From Clavelina lepadiformis (Eukaryota; Chordata; Ascidiacea; Aplousobranchia; Clavelinidae), in the NCBI RefSeq assembly GCF_947623445.1, contig NC_135241.1, forward strand, positions 19,966,501 to 20,030,500: a stretch of DNA of 64,000 nucleotides, read 5' to 3'. The notes beneath the pieces were generated by a model. The model did no database searches. It saw only the letters and a list, made by a program, of their open reading frames with translations, and had not been told where the DNA came from. Each line of letters opens with the position of its first letter. Position 1 is the first letter of the stretch. Shown here piece by piece: positions 37,304-48,800 of this stretch. The position numbers and the translations under genes were made by a program.

Positions 37304-40300
37304 ATGGCAAAGCGTACATATTGTGGTCATAAGAGCGGCGAAGATACCAAAAGAAAACGACGAAAAGGTCGCACCTTGCCTGATCTTGAAGATGACCCTT
37401 TATTAACCATCCCCCACCCTTTGGATTATGATGAATATGCTGGTACGATTATAATTTGTTCTCTACAGTAATGATAAGACTAGTTTGACATTAATGCTCA
37501 GTTAATTATTTTCACAATGAACTGCATTTCATACAAATTCAACTTCTATTACCCTGATGTGAAAAAAGTGGAAGTTATTGAGAAGAATTCGTTTGTGCAG
37601 AGAAAAACGTAAATTGCCAAAATTTTAAGTCAATGTTCAAACAGTTAACGCTGCCTTAGATGGTTGTTATAAACTAACATGTCATGAAAAAAATTTGTGT
37701 TTTTGTAAGTACATGATTTATCTGATATATCAGACTATTATTGTGTGCACACTTTCTATGTGATACAAAATGATAGTGGATATGAGTATATTCAAAGTAG
37801 ATTTTCCAAACCAAAGCAGTTTAGTATGCAATATGCTTACACAAGAATCTGAAGTTTTTACACGCATATGCCACTTTTTCCACCATAGTTCATGCGTCAT
37901 ATTGTCTATCAATGTCTGTGAGCATTGTTCTGCTGCACATATTTTTGTATGTACTTTTAGATATCAAATAAGTTCACTACGGTTATTTAATGTAAAATTA
38001 TTTTTGCCTTGAATATTTTAAAACTTGTATCACTGTGTGTTACTGTATATTTCTAGCAGGTAATATGCCATCATCTAACTTTGATGGGGGTGAAAGTTCT
38101 TCACATACTCTACCATCGTCAGTTTTTGATATTGAATCTAGCTTTAATGACAGTATGTTAGACGAAAACATCTCAGATGAAGATTTGGAGTCATTAGAGG
38201 TAAAATTCTGCTTCCAATTTTGAGATAAATTTGATCAAAGATATATTGTTGTTCCTTAATTTTTGTTTCTAGAATATAAATATTAGTTTCAGTATTCACT
38301 GATTTAGTTTCACTGACAAAAATGCAGAATATTTGATCTGGCGTTGAAGATTTAAGACTAAGATCTCTTAGTATATACACCTGATGAAACAAGTTGATGT
38401 TTGTGAAAGGTTGTGTAGAGAAAGTAAAAATAAAATTTAACTCCAGAGTGTCATCCAATATCCTGCTTTTTATTTTTCCATATACTGTGCTGATTATACA
38501 GTAGGTTAACATGGTTTGGCCCTCATCAACTTTGTGAAAACTGTATCTTGTTTAATCCAAGTTGGTTGAAATTTTGGTTGTATTGATAAGTTAACACATG
38601 TTTGCGTCATACTGTTTGTAGAGTATTTTAAGATGCCCAGTAATAAAAGAAAATCTGAAGGCCGGAGACTTAGCGTGGATAAAACACTCCAGGAGCACCT
38701 GCTTTTGGCCAGCTTATATCAAGTCTGTTTCAAACAAAAAAGCCTTGGCATTTTACGTTGGTTATTCCAAGTGAGTATTCTTTATCTTTCGTTATTTTTA
38801 CGTTACATTGTTTTTTATTTATAACTTATGCATCAGTACTAGCAAGAATCAGGATTGTGAGAAAAAACGTTAATTTGCAAAACCTCAGAAAGTCACACTA
38901 TTACTATAGCTGGTGCAAGTGATTCAGAGCGTCATTGCTAAGATACAGGCTTTAGAAACATTTTCTTTTATGTGACTAATCTTGCAAGTAAACATGTCTG
39001 TTAGCTGCTACATATTATGTTCAATAAAGGAGATGCAGTGTTTGGTTAAACTAAGTTTGTAATTTTTTTTTAGGTAATTTGTACTGAAAACGAAAAACTT
39101 ACATTAAAAGCTAATTGTTCTACGGTACATCTTTTCAGGCGGAAATTTTTAAATTTTTGGCAGATTTACAAAGAAAGAAAAAGCTTTCTCTTATAATATT
39201 AAGTCAAAGAGGATTAAAAGATTTTACACAAATGACTATAACGAAATAGTAGAACAAGGAAAGAAACACTGCAAGGAGAACGATGAAAAAAAGGTTTGAC
39301 TTTTATCTATTTATCTAAATCATGCGCAAAATATGTGATATCTAATTGTAAAGCTATGCTATCAGATGAATACAACTAGGTTGAATATTCTTGCGATGAG
39401 TCTAAATGTAAATATTGTTGGTCATTCTAGTGTTTCTGTTCATTTTATTTATCCAGATAATCACAATTTTTTTTATCGTGCAATAGCAGTTTATACAGCA
39501 TTTGTTCATTGTATAAACATACATAATTGTTAATAGAGAATTGAAGACCCGTCCAACGGTGAGCTGTCTGCATTTACAAAAGCGATAGATTTGGCAGAAA
39601 GCTACGTAAACCATAGGAAGAAGGGAAATTTGTCAAAAGTGGAAGACATTTTTGAATTTTTTAATACCAATGGATTATCACTTTGCTACAAGCAGTGCTT
39701 AGAAGAAAACAAGAAGCTAATGTACTCTCGTTTACCAACACCACCTCTCACAAATGACTCAAAGCATGAGAATACAAAGGACCAGTCTGCAGCAAGCAAT
39801 CAACAATTTTCTTGCTCTCAGACACAGCTGATTTCCGAATCCAACACCTTAAACATTCATGATGATGCGTCTGAGGCATGTGAGAACAAAGATGAGACTC
39901 ATTCCGATATGGCCAGTTTGGTTTGTGGTGCGATTGCCACGGCCAATCGCCTTTCGAAACAAGAAAAACAAAACAACAAAATTTTGGCCCTTTTTAACCA
40001 AAGGAACATGAAAATTGTGAAATTTATTTTGGATGGAAAATGCGACTCCTGCCTTCTGAATATTCTACAAAGAAAAACGCCAAGTAGAAGGTGTGATACT
40101 GTTATCCCTTTTTGAAATGTAAACATATGAAGAAGTATTTTCAAGTTAAGGTCATCATGTATACAATTAAAGTTCGTGTCATACTGTGTAGAATGGATGC
40201 ATTAGTTTCAAAATGGGAAACTGGATCTGTGAAACGAAAAAAGGGGCATACTGAAAACTCGTACTTTGAAGATAGCCAGCAATTTGAAACTGTCTGCACT

Positions 40301-40987
40301 CACCTTAGTAACTTTATTAAGGAACGTGCAAAGTAAGTTTTCTGCTATAGAACCGACTTTTTCTGTGCGGTATGATTGTATTGTTCCTGTATATATATAT
40401 ATAATTATATATTATACTTTTGCATTGCGTCTGCATGCATTCATGTTGTTGAGAAATTCAAGCCATCTTTTTAAAGTTTTACATACTGTTTAGGCCAGTT
40501 TCATTGTGATTATAAGCCTTGAATGAAAGTATTTTGTGTTTTGGTAGAAATGTAACGGGAATTGTAGAATGTGGAGATTTATTATTTGATGTGTTTCTGC
40601 CCGAATCAATCATATACAGCATCCATAAAGTGCAAAGACGAAATCTCAAGTCAGCTGAAAAGGTAATTTGGTTGTTTGACTTGATTTGATTTGAAGACTT
40701 GATTGTCATACAAGTTTATGGCTATAAAAATAGACTATACAATCTTTTTTTAATGTTACAATGCGTACAATCAATGTTCATTAGGATTTTTTGTTGTCGT
40801 TTGATAACGTGCAGTTATTTTTATCCTGTTTTGTGAATGTTTTTTTTTACAGATGTACACAAAAGGTTGCCAGGTCAAAGCCATAAAAGATGACCCTTTA
40901 CTGAACAGACCTTTGACGGATGAACAACGTTCACTAATGAATTACAAGTTAAAAGATTTTGCAAGAGAAATGAATATTGCACTTTGA
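37304..40987 (+). CDS. PWWP-domain protein, PWWP3A/MUM1 (EXPAND1)-like (8 exons)
   Basis: Exons are 37304-37442, 38060-38199, 38622-38770, 39164-39293, 39537-40090, 40192-40332, 40548-40662 and 40853-40987, all in phase, giving 500 residues. A Lys/Arg-rich N-terminus is followed by an acidic Ser-rich segment. The PWWP domain, about 105-165, reads KAGDLAWIKHSRSTCFWPAY then LAFYVGYS, with core CFWP instead of PWWP. A Ser/Thr-rich linker follows. The C-terminal module (about 370-500) has SYFEDSQQFETVCTHLSNFI, DVFLPESIIYSIHKVQRRN, KSAEKMYTKG and PLTDEQRSLMNYKL, which resembles PWWP3A/MUM1 as I recall it. That protein binds nucleosomes and aids chromatin relaxation at DNA breaks, so a nuclear role is expected. 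Exon 4 ends in a weak donor (AAG|GTTTGA). Exon 2 has a tandem acceptor, TAG-CAG. The PWWP call is firm; the orthology is moderate. Confidence 0.85.
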
Positions 40988-41709
40988 ACTTGGATGTTTA
41001 AAATATCTTCTGCTCTTGTAATACCAGCTGAATGGTGCAACTATTATTTCAACATTAATTATTTTACTAATTTAATTTCAAACCAATTAAAAGGTTTCTG
41101 AAATGTGCTAAAATTTCAAATGAGTGATCAGTAAAATAGTAGTGAACTTCCCATTGTTCTTAATTGTCTCCTGAGCATGCTCTTTGGTAGTGGTCGTTAT
41201 ATTTGACTAAAATGCTCATACTTAAAAAACGTAATTTTGTGTGGTAATAATTATTGAAATTTGTTCATTATGAAATCTGTATAATCTACTAAGTCCCATG
41301 TTATTTTAAATCGTTGAATGCATATTGATAATTTCTTTTAACGAGCATTCTTTTTTGTGAAAAGTAAAAACTTGTGACTAAAATTTGACGTTTATGTTGG
41401 CTTGTTGGCAACTTTCCATGAACTGCTGAATATATATGAATATTGGTTACTTACTACTTTAAATCTATTTTGTCGGTACAATTATTTTTTGACTTTCTTT
41501 TAATGGTAAGTTTGTGCTCTATTTATGGAAATGAGTTATGTATATACCTGTAAGGTGTGACATGTGTGAAAATGAGTTTTGTTTTTTCTCCATGTTGTTA
41601 TTTTATACACTCGTGTTTTGCAATGTTTATGTTGACTTAAGCGCTTACCAGAAATTGTATGGTATAATAGTAATTTAAGAATTAATGAGTATATATCAGT
41701 AATAATTTA

Positions 41710-41715
41710 AATAAA
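41710..41715 (+). terminator. Poly(A) signal AATAAA of the PWWP gene
   Basis: A canonical AATAAA follows a 3' UTR of about 720 bases. The 3' UTR up to about 41.65 kb is recognisable again downstream of the partial copy at 44.45-45.9 kb. Confidence 0.6.
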
Positions 41716-41939
41716 CTATGTTCACCGTTGTTTATCGGAGTATGTAGCTTAAAACAGTTAGGGCTGTTAGGCGCTCACAAACTTTCGTTCACTGTACTTC
41801 CAAAATTATGAAAAAAACTGATTCGGATTAAAAGAACACCAATTGGAGCAGCAGGTTTTTAAAAGTTTGTGCGTCTTTTATTTTCAGTTTTGTAAGTTAC
41901 AAGGTTGCTTTCTATAAATACTTAGAAGTTGAAAAGTGT

Positions 41940-42245
41940 TTTACAATTAAAATGCAAAAGCTTGGTCATGACGAAGTTTTGAAGCCATTAGTCGTTTATA
42001 AATTAAAGCTGTTTAGCCCCAATCAATTCCGTTGTAGTGGTCACTGCCGGCTAGTATATGTCAAGGTGATACCACTACTATACTTCTTAATGTCACATGT
42101 AAATACTCTAATACAAAGAAAAATGTACAAACTTTTTTAGGAAAAAGACAAATCTTTTCTGAGCATGCTCAGCCCACCCTTTGAGACAGTTGACATTAAA
42201 CCGCTAGGTAATATTATAGGGACACGAACAAATGCAAAGGAAAAG
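41940..42245. repeat. Chimeric segment matching two places in the Ig-gene region
   Basis: The left half (about 41.97-42.05 kb, with GCCCCAATCAATTCCGTTGT) resembles 49.75-49.83 kb (AGTCCCAATGCTGTTGTAGT). The right half (about 42.06-42.24 kb) resembles 53.36-53.51 kb: CACTACTATACTTCTTAATG against CACTACTATACTTCTCAATG, then CATTAAACCGCTAGGTAATA in both. The 53.36-kb match includes the end of a coding Ig exon and its splice donor, so this is probably a copied and rearranged piece of that gene. It has no coding capacity. Confidence 0.55.
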
Positions 42246-43484
42246 ATATCCATAACATATGTTTTGAGTATGAGACCTTTACTATAATAATAGTCACACG
42301 TGTTCTAAGTTCCGAACACCTACCATTACAAAGCCCAAAAAATATTCGAAATAGGATGGATAAATAGGTAGGATCGAACACAAGTATCGACCATTTTTGG
42401 TATTCTCACGAATCCAAATTTTGTGGACAGATTCGAGATAAACTCTTCATTTTTTAAAACAAAGCAAAACGTTGGAGTTCGAGTTTGTCTGAGTGACACT
42501 TTTGACGGAGAAGTGTTTGCGAGTGTTTTTGTAGTTACATATTGCATGGAGCTAAAACAATTATTTTAACAAGCCAGCGTAACTGCTGCGGGGTAGAAAG
42601 CGATAATCGAGCGAGGGTTGCCGTTAATCAGAAGCGGCATAGACTGTGCGAGTCAATCTTTACGACAAATTTTAGGTCGTGACCCAAAAATGAGTTGCAG
42701 CTTGCAAGGATTATTTTAGCCAACTGTTCACCCTCTAAGGTACCCAACCGCGCAGATTTGCAGTTTCCAGCTGATAGGCTGTTTGCGCGCTGACCGCTCG
42801 CACAATGCTCATAAAAACAAGGCCCAGTTTGAAGTCTGCTTAATGATATAAACTTCTTATTGTTTGTCGTAGAAAGCTCCCTGCCAGTTTTCAACATGAA
42901 CTAATTTGTTTCTAAAGTGTACTTTTCCTCATACAGGATCTAATTGTTTCCCTCGCCGGAGGGGGGCGCTACACACTATATAGAAAAATAGCAGTGGAAA
43001 CCATTTCTCTACAGAAATGCAATTATAGTGTACACCTCCACTTGAAAGCCGAAAACCTTATATGTCCGTTATTGTTTGAAATTGTTATCTTGAGAAAGTT
43101 TAACCTCATTCTTGCTGATACATCGTTTGCGTCAATACGATCATTATTAAAAAGATCAACAAAAGGAGTCACTTCAAGATATCAACAAGCAAATTGAAGT
43201 AAAAAATACTTTTGAAATGATTCAGTTAAATTGCATTACTGTGCATGCATCACAAAAGTTACCTAAAGTCAGTAACTTAACGTTTGTACAGTTTCAAACT
43301 TTGTGCTCAACCTGAGAAATTTTTGCTGAGCAAAGCAAAACTTGCACAAGGAAAAGTTTCTTGGACGGAGCACTGTCAAGTGGGAAGTGACAATGTATGG
43401 AAGAAATATAAACAGTATAAAGCTATTACTTTGTGAATCAAAGGTCATTGCAACGAATTGCTTTGTAATCGATTTTTTGGGGGG
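42246..43484. other. Intergenic sequence between the PWWP gene and its partial copy
   Basis: No gene was recognised. A GC-rich spot with GGAGGGGGGCGCTACAC lies near 42.96 kb. The short open frames have no family resemblance. Confidence 0.4.
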
Positions 43485-44441
43485 CAAAAACTTAGATGAA
43501 AGACGCAAACATGACCAGTTTGGTTTGTGATGAAGTTACTGCAACCGATTCCATTTCGAAGCAAGAAAAGGAAGACAGAAAAACTGTCAGTTTGTTGTCA
43601 CTGTCAACAAAGGAACAACAAAATTTTCAAACTTATTTTGGATGAAAAATGCAACTACTACCTTTTGAATATTCTGCAAAGAAAAACGCCAAGTAGAAAG
43701 TTTGATACTGTTATATTTTTCTTAGATGTAGAGATATTAAGTTTTGTTTAAAGTAATAGTTGTCATGCATATAATGTTAATAGCTTGTTTCGTGCTGTAC
43801 AGAATGGATATATTAGCTACAAGGTGGGAGAACGGATATGTGAGACGACTAAAAACAGATATTAACAACTCGTACTTTGAAGATAACGAACAACGTGCAA
43901 AGTAAGTTATTGCTTTGGAACTGCGTCTGCATGCTTTAACGCTGTTACTTTTTAACATTTTACATATTAATTATTTAAGCTTGTACCAGTGTTATTAAAA
44001 CTATTTTCTTTTATGCTAGAACTGTAATAGGATTCGTGGAGCTTGGAGCTTTGCTATTTAATGTGTTTTTTTCCGAGTCAATCAATTACAGCATCAATAA
44101 AATGCAAAGACGAGATCTCAAGTCAGCTGAAAACGTGATTTGGTTTTAAAGATCTTTAGTTCTCATATACGACTTCATGATTATAAAGCTGATGGTAAAA
44201 TTTTGTCAGTTGCTACCTATACAACACAATCAATATTGAGTTGGCTTCTTGTCGTTTAATGTCTAGTTATTTTTTTATTTTCGCTAATGCATTTTATTGT
44301 GTACAGGTTTATACAACAGGTTACCAGGTCAAAGTAAGGAAATATGACCCTTTACTAAACAGACCTTTGACGGATGAACAACGTTCTCTAATGAATTACA
44401 AGTTAAAAGATTTTGCAAGAGAAATGAATATTGCACTTTGA
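43485..44441 (+). pseudogene. Partial tandem copy of PWWP3A-like exons 5-8
   Basis: Four exon-like blocks follow the order of the parent gene: the end of exon 5 (about 43485-43699), exon 6 (43803-43901), exon 7 (44020-44134) and exon 8 (44307-44441). The exon-5 block carries a frameshift around 43580-43610 and its splice donor has weakened from GTGTGA to GTTTGA. The exon-6 block lacks 42 bases, in frame, compared with the parent. Exons 7 and 8 are fully open with intact splice signals and the same stop. No PWWP domain or start exon accompanies them, so it is most likely a decaying partial duplicate. The open last exons leave a chance that they are used as alternative 3' exons of the parent. 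The 3' UTR similarity continues beyond the stop. Confidence 0.8.
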
Positions 44442-45910
44442 ACTTGGATGCTTAAAGTATCTTGTGCTCTTGTAATGCAAATTGTAAGAAACAAACTTGC
44501 AACTGTCCCACAAACATTTAATACAAGTTATTATTGCTGTTTATTGTAACAAATTCATGTTTTGCTTTGTAGACCGTTGCGTCAATTTTAAAGAATTAGT
44601 TTAATTACAAACAATTTCAGTGGTTACTGAAGTGTACTAATTTTACAAAAACGTGATCAGTAAAAAGAAAGTAAATTTTTCATTATTCTGAATTGTTTCT
44701 TGAACTTGCTCATAAACATAGATGGGGGTTGATATATTTGACTAAAACGGCTCACATTTAAAAATGTGATTTTAGGCTATGTTATAATGATTAACTATTA
44801 TTTATTGACAACTGTTCATTATGAAATCTGTGTAATCTTCAATAAGCACCATATTATAGTGCTATTGCTGTAGATCACATCATCAAATTTTAATGCATAT
44901 CCAAAATCGCTTTCACCGTTTTCCCACCCCATTCGTCTACTTTCCGCCCATTAAAATGGTCCAGAGTACGGGAATTTTTTCCCAACTAACCGTACACTTC
45001 TCACGCATTGTTTGATTCAATTGTTTGATCATAAAATACAAATACGGTAGCGGCTACCATAGGCCTACCAGTACTTCTACTTTCCTCCAAATAGCTTTTC
45101 ATTGTTATTTGAGACGCACAGTTTAATGTTTTCTACTTCGACAGGATTTTTGTTAAAAAATAAAAGATTTGTATTTTTACTATGTTAAAATAATGAGTGA
45201 ATATGAATATGCGTTTATTTACACACCGGGTAAATTTTCCTACTTTGTAATGAGAGTGTGCGGCCCCCCGGCTGCAACATTTTTTCAAATGTGGCCCTCA
45301 GTACAAAAAGTTTGCCCACCCCTGCCCTAGAGTAAGATATATGCCTTTGGAATGGGGAGAATTTTACTTCGGCACAAGTATGGTTTGTGAACCCCATTTA
45401 TCTATTTTTCCGCCCATTAAAATGGACCTGTTTTCAGCAATGGGGTTTCCCACAAACCATATTTCTGCCGAAGTAAATATCTCCTCATTCCAAATGCATA
45501 TTTCTTACTCTAGAGTCTAGGGTAAGAAAGGTATACTTCCTGCCATTCGAATGGGAAAATATTACCGCATTTTCACCCATTTCAATGGGCGGAAAGCAGA
45601 CGAATCGGGTGATTTTTCTTGTGAAGTGTAACACTTGGCAATCACTAAATTTAGGCTCTTTTGTTAGCTAATTTTTATATTTGTTATTATTTTTAAACCA
45701 CTGATTTTATATGAATAGCATGATTGAACAAAACTTATGCTATGAGTAGAATCTTGATTTTAAGTTTCTTTGATAATAATTTTTTGTTTAATTTATGGAA
45801 ATGAATTAAATACTGTAGTTTAGTTCCGGTATGTGTGAAAATGATATTTGTCTATTTTTTATGTTATTGCTTAATTGACAATGCATATGTTTAAACCCTT
45901 TGCAGAAATA
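44442..45910. repeat. Duplicated 3' UTR of the PWWP gene, interrupted by an element nest
   Basis: Stretches matching the parent 3' UTR run to about 44.87 kb (for example ATATTTGACTAAAA and CATTATGAAATCTGT) and resume near 45.78-45.90 kb (TTTATGGAAATGA, ATGTGTGAAAATGA). Between them lies the inserted repeat nest at 44.9-45.63 kb. The duplicated segment therefore corresponds to about 39.88-41.66 kb of the parent. Confidence 0.7.
44905..45630. mobile_element. Nested fold-back element with hAT-like terminus
   Basis: Outer inverted arms are near 44.92-44.96 kb (CCCATTCGTCTACTTTCCGC) and 45.58-45.61 kb (reverse complement, ATTCGTCTGCTTTCCGCCCA). CCGCCCATTAAAATGG also recurs in the central loop at 45410-45425. 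Inside is a second fold-back, 45325-45522: left arm CCCTAGAGTAAGATATATGC and right arm reverse complement CTCTAGAGTAAGAAATATGC, each about 75-90 bases with a short loop. Directly left, 45249-45324 reads on the minus strand CAGGGGTGGGCAAACTTTTT, a typical hAT terminus, with no partner end found. No transposase is present. Confidence 0.7.
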
Positions 45911-46601
45911 AACAACATGCACTTGTTTGTGGAGTTTGTACCATTGTTATAGGTTACGTGTGTGACGGCAGTAGACGCTGCAGTGCTACATAGACATCTA
46001 AATAGGGTGTAAGATGTAAATTCATGGTGTTTTTGCTCTCTAGTGACGTGTTTTCTCATTGGTTTGTTTGTACATCAGGTGAGCTGCTGACTAGTTAATT
46101 CATTTTACTTATGTCACCTACAGGTGCACAACCTTTTATTTCGAGCTTGAAATAACAAGTGAATAACAGTACAGATTGGTCTATGCGGCAACCTTCCGTG
46201 CAAATTGCAACAAGCATGCACGCGTAAGGGGAGGGGGCTAGTGAAGCGTTTAGCGCCACATATTCTTGCCACATGGCATTATCCCTTTATCTTTTCGGAC
46301 TCCTGGATGCATTTCTTATATATAATTGGTATTGGTGTGTTATATAAATACTTGTGCTGTACCGCACAACAGAATGTTATAGAGTGTATTATGTTTCACT
46401 AATTCGAATAAACGTTTTATTCTACTGTTTACCTGCAATTAATGCTAGCAGAGAAGGACACGTAACCTTCATGGAAGTCAGATCAAGCAGAGTTTATTGA
46501 CGCAGACACATAATTTACCAACCAGAGATTGCTGCAGTTTGTGAAAACAGTTTGGCACACAAAAAAATTTTCTCTGCGTCTCCAAAATTATCAGTTTATC
46601 A
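45911..46601. other. Intergenic sequence before the hAT-like element
   Basis: No gene was recognised. An AATAAA at about 46.41 kb has no associated coding region. Confidence 0.35.
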
Positions 46602-46912
46602 TAGGCTTACCATACGTCCCGTTTTAGCCGGGACAGTCCCCCTTTTTAACGTCTTGTCCCGGCGTCCCGATCGGTCGGTCAAACGTCCCGGTTTGGCATT
46701 CAGTCAGCCAGCATAGGCATACCGCATAGAAGCCATACACGAACATTAGCATATTCTTATTATTGTTTTTGCTGTGTAGCGCACCGGTACTTCTTGAAGA
46801 AGAATTCGTGATCTTTTTTGTTATTTATTTCATCGTATTCGATAAAAATGTTATTGTGACGTCATATGTCGAAAGCGTCCCGCTTTTAAGCCACAAAATT
46901 ATGGTAAGCCTA
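46602..46912. mobile_element. hAT-like MITE, 311 bp
   Basis: Terminal inverted repeats are TAGGCTTACCATA at the left and its reverse complement TATGGTAAGCCTA at the right. Both ends are followed inward by GTCCCG/CGGGAC motifs. Flanking 8-mers GTTTATCA (46594-46601) and GTTAATCA (46913-46920) differ at one base, consistent with an aged 8-bp target duplication. There is no coding capacity. Confidence 0.75.
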
Positions 46913-47449
46913 GTTAATCACTAAGTCTCGAATTAAAAGAATATTGTGAGAAGAGTGAAGACTGGATCTGTGAGCGTTTTTGTTTAAAATATCTGAATTT
47001 CACAAGTCATTAGTGGCTTCTTTTAAAAAAAGGCGTTAAATTCAAACCTGTTTTCTCTGAAAAAATGTAAGTTGAAAACGTTTTTCTTTAGCATTTATAA
47101 ACATCTTATATCTAAAAACTTAAAATGAATAATATTTCTACCGTAGACTAAGGAGAAAAGACCGGTTTAATTGGACAGCGAACTAGGCTTGCCTTCAGGA
47201 GAGGGCGACCGCCCGACCCAAACTAGGATATTCAGGAAATTTTAGCCAAAACATCAAGGCAGTCTATGGGGACCATAGTATGGTGTTCTAGGCAGTATTG
47301 CAGGTTATGACGTTTAGCTTAGTTTTTAAACTGTTTTTTTTTGTTCCGACAATGCCACAGTCCAAATTTTATAACCTAGCCTAGCCTATAGCCTATGGCC
47401 TAGTGCTGTAGCATAGTAGGCTTACGCTTAGGTTTATCGTTTTTTCATT

Positions 47450-47995
47450 GGTTATGGTGGTGGTGATGGTATGGTATGGTATGGTGTGGTACTTATCGTA
47501 GGCTATGATAATCTTTATCCTAGGGCTGAGGAAAGTTGCTGCATGAATTAAACCAGGCGATTAGCTGAAGCCCAGGTTGTCGAGTTCAGTCTAGTATAGA
47601 CCTATTAACAATCTACCGAATGCAACTCTAATCTGTGCTCTGAAAACAGTAACCGTTTCGTTGAGAATCAATAATATAGCCTATCAATATTCAAAACATT
47701 GACAATTTGTTTTTGGTACTGTGATGCTTAACTAGGCTATCAGTCATTAATGAACGCGCTTATCTATGGAGTCAGACTAACGAACAATCGATCAAGCAAT
47801 AAACAAACAACAATCAACCCTAAAAAGAACTCACTTAATTAGCACACAGCATAGTCTCTGTGCAAGTTTCGATTGTCACACATTTTCAATCCAAGCCTAT
47901 TAGGCCTAGGCCTAGGTTTTTGGATTTTTCATTAGGCTGAATTGTATTGCCCGAATTTAAAACTGTTCACAAGATCCACTGAACAGGACCAATTA
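47450..47995. repeat. Dispersed repeat, copy 2 (related to 26.78-27.26 kb)
   Basis: It starts with a TATGG tandem run at about 47468-47490, then GATAATCTTTATCCTAGGGC and TGAGGAAAGT. After about 270 bases of unmatched sequence come GCAAGTTTCGATTGTCACAC, TTGCCCGAATTTAAAACTGT and CCACTGAACAGGACC. Order and orientation are the same as in copy 1, which lacks the inner 270 bases. Confidence 0.6.
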
Positions 47996-48149
47996 GGTGG
48001 TCGTTAATGCAGCACACTAAAAGCCCAGAAACCTGACTGCGTGAAAGGCTGAAATTGAAAACAATGTCTGAATGTTGAAAACTAGGCCTATTGTCTTCCT
48101 TTCAGGCTCTTAGTGATATCTATTATAATACCTTGTGCAAGAGCATCCA

Positions 48150-48800
48150 AATGGTTGCCGACTGGAAAGTATGGCATGGCAGTTTTTAACGAAAAGCGAT
48201 GTGTGCAAAGACACAAATTTTAATATGCTGGCACTTGACCAAGAATCAATTCTTTTTCGTTTGTATCGGCCCATCCCTAGTTGATAAACTACTTCTAACT
48301 CCAAATGCTGAAATTGCAGAATATGACCAATAGGATTGGTCAACACTAACATGTGAAAGTAACAACACTAATCTGCAAAAGTAACCAAGTTGGTAACGCT
48401 GATCTGTGCTGGAAGTGTAGGAGGTAATGTAGTCATGAAAAGTGAGAATTAGGGTCACTAGGGACAACTTTTGGATTGACTTGTGACTTTTGTGCTTACT
48501 TTACTGCCATGGATTGGTGTTGTTACTTCTGCAGTTTTGTAGATTAGTTTTGTTCAAATGATCGAGACTGGAAAGTATGGCAGCTTTCAATGAGAAATTG
48601 TGCGTTCAAAGATGCAAATTTAGGCGGGATGATGTGCACCAAAGTTTCAATTCTTTGTTTATTTATTGTAAATTGGCACTCAAACAACATGTTTTTCTTT
48701 ATTTTGTTGTAAGTATTTTGGATGCAAGTTGATGAACATCAAGCATGCCGGTGCCGCACTTTCCAGTATAGGTCACACTGAATGCTTTCCTGCACACTGG
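48150..48800. repeat. Two copies of a GACTGGAAAGTATGGCA repeat
   Basis: GACTGGAAAGTATGGCATGG near 48.16 kb and GACTGGAAAGTATGGCAGCT near 48.57 kb are each followed by a similar stretch of about 45 bases containing TGCAAAGA or TTCAAAGAT. Related blocks lie upstream of the PWWP gene at 36.7-37.1 kb. An inverted fragment (GCACTTTCCAGTATAGGTC) is near 48.75 kb. No coding capacity was seen. Confidence 0.5.

Noticed and set aside
38633-38824. Open frame starting MPSNKRKSEGRR
   Set aside because: It is the wrong reading frame of PWWP exon 3. The frame that continues from exon 2 encodes the PWWP domain.
40395-40425. TA-rich run in a PWWP-gene intron as a regulatory site
   Set aside because: It is a simple microsatellite; nothing supports a function.
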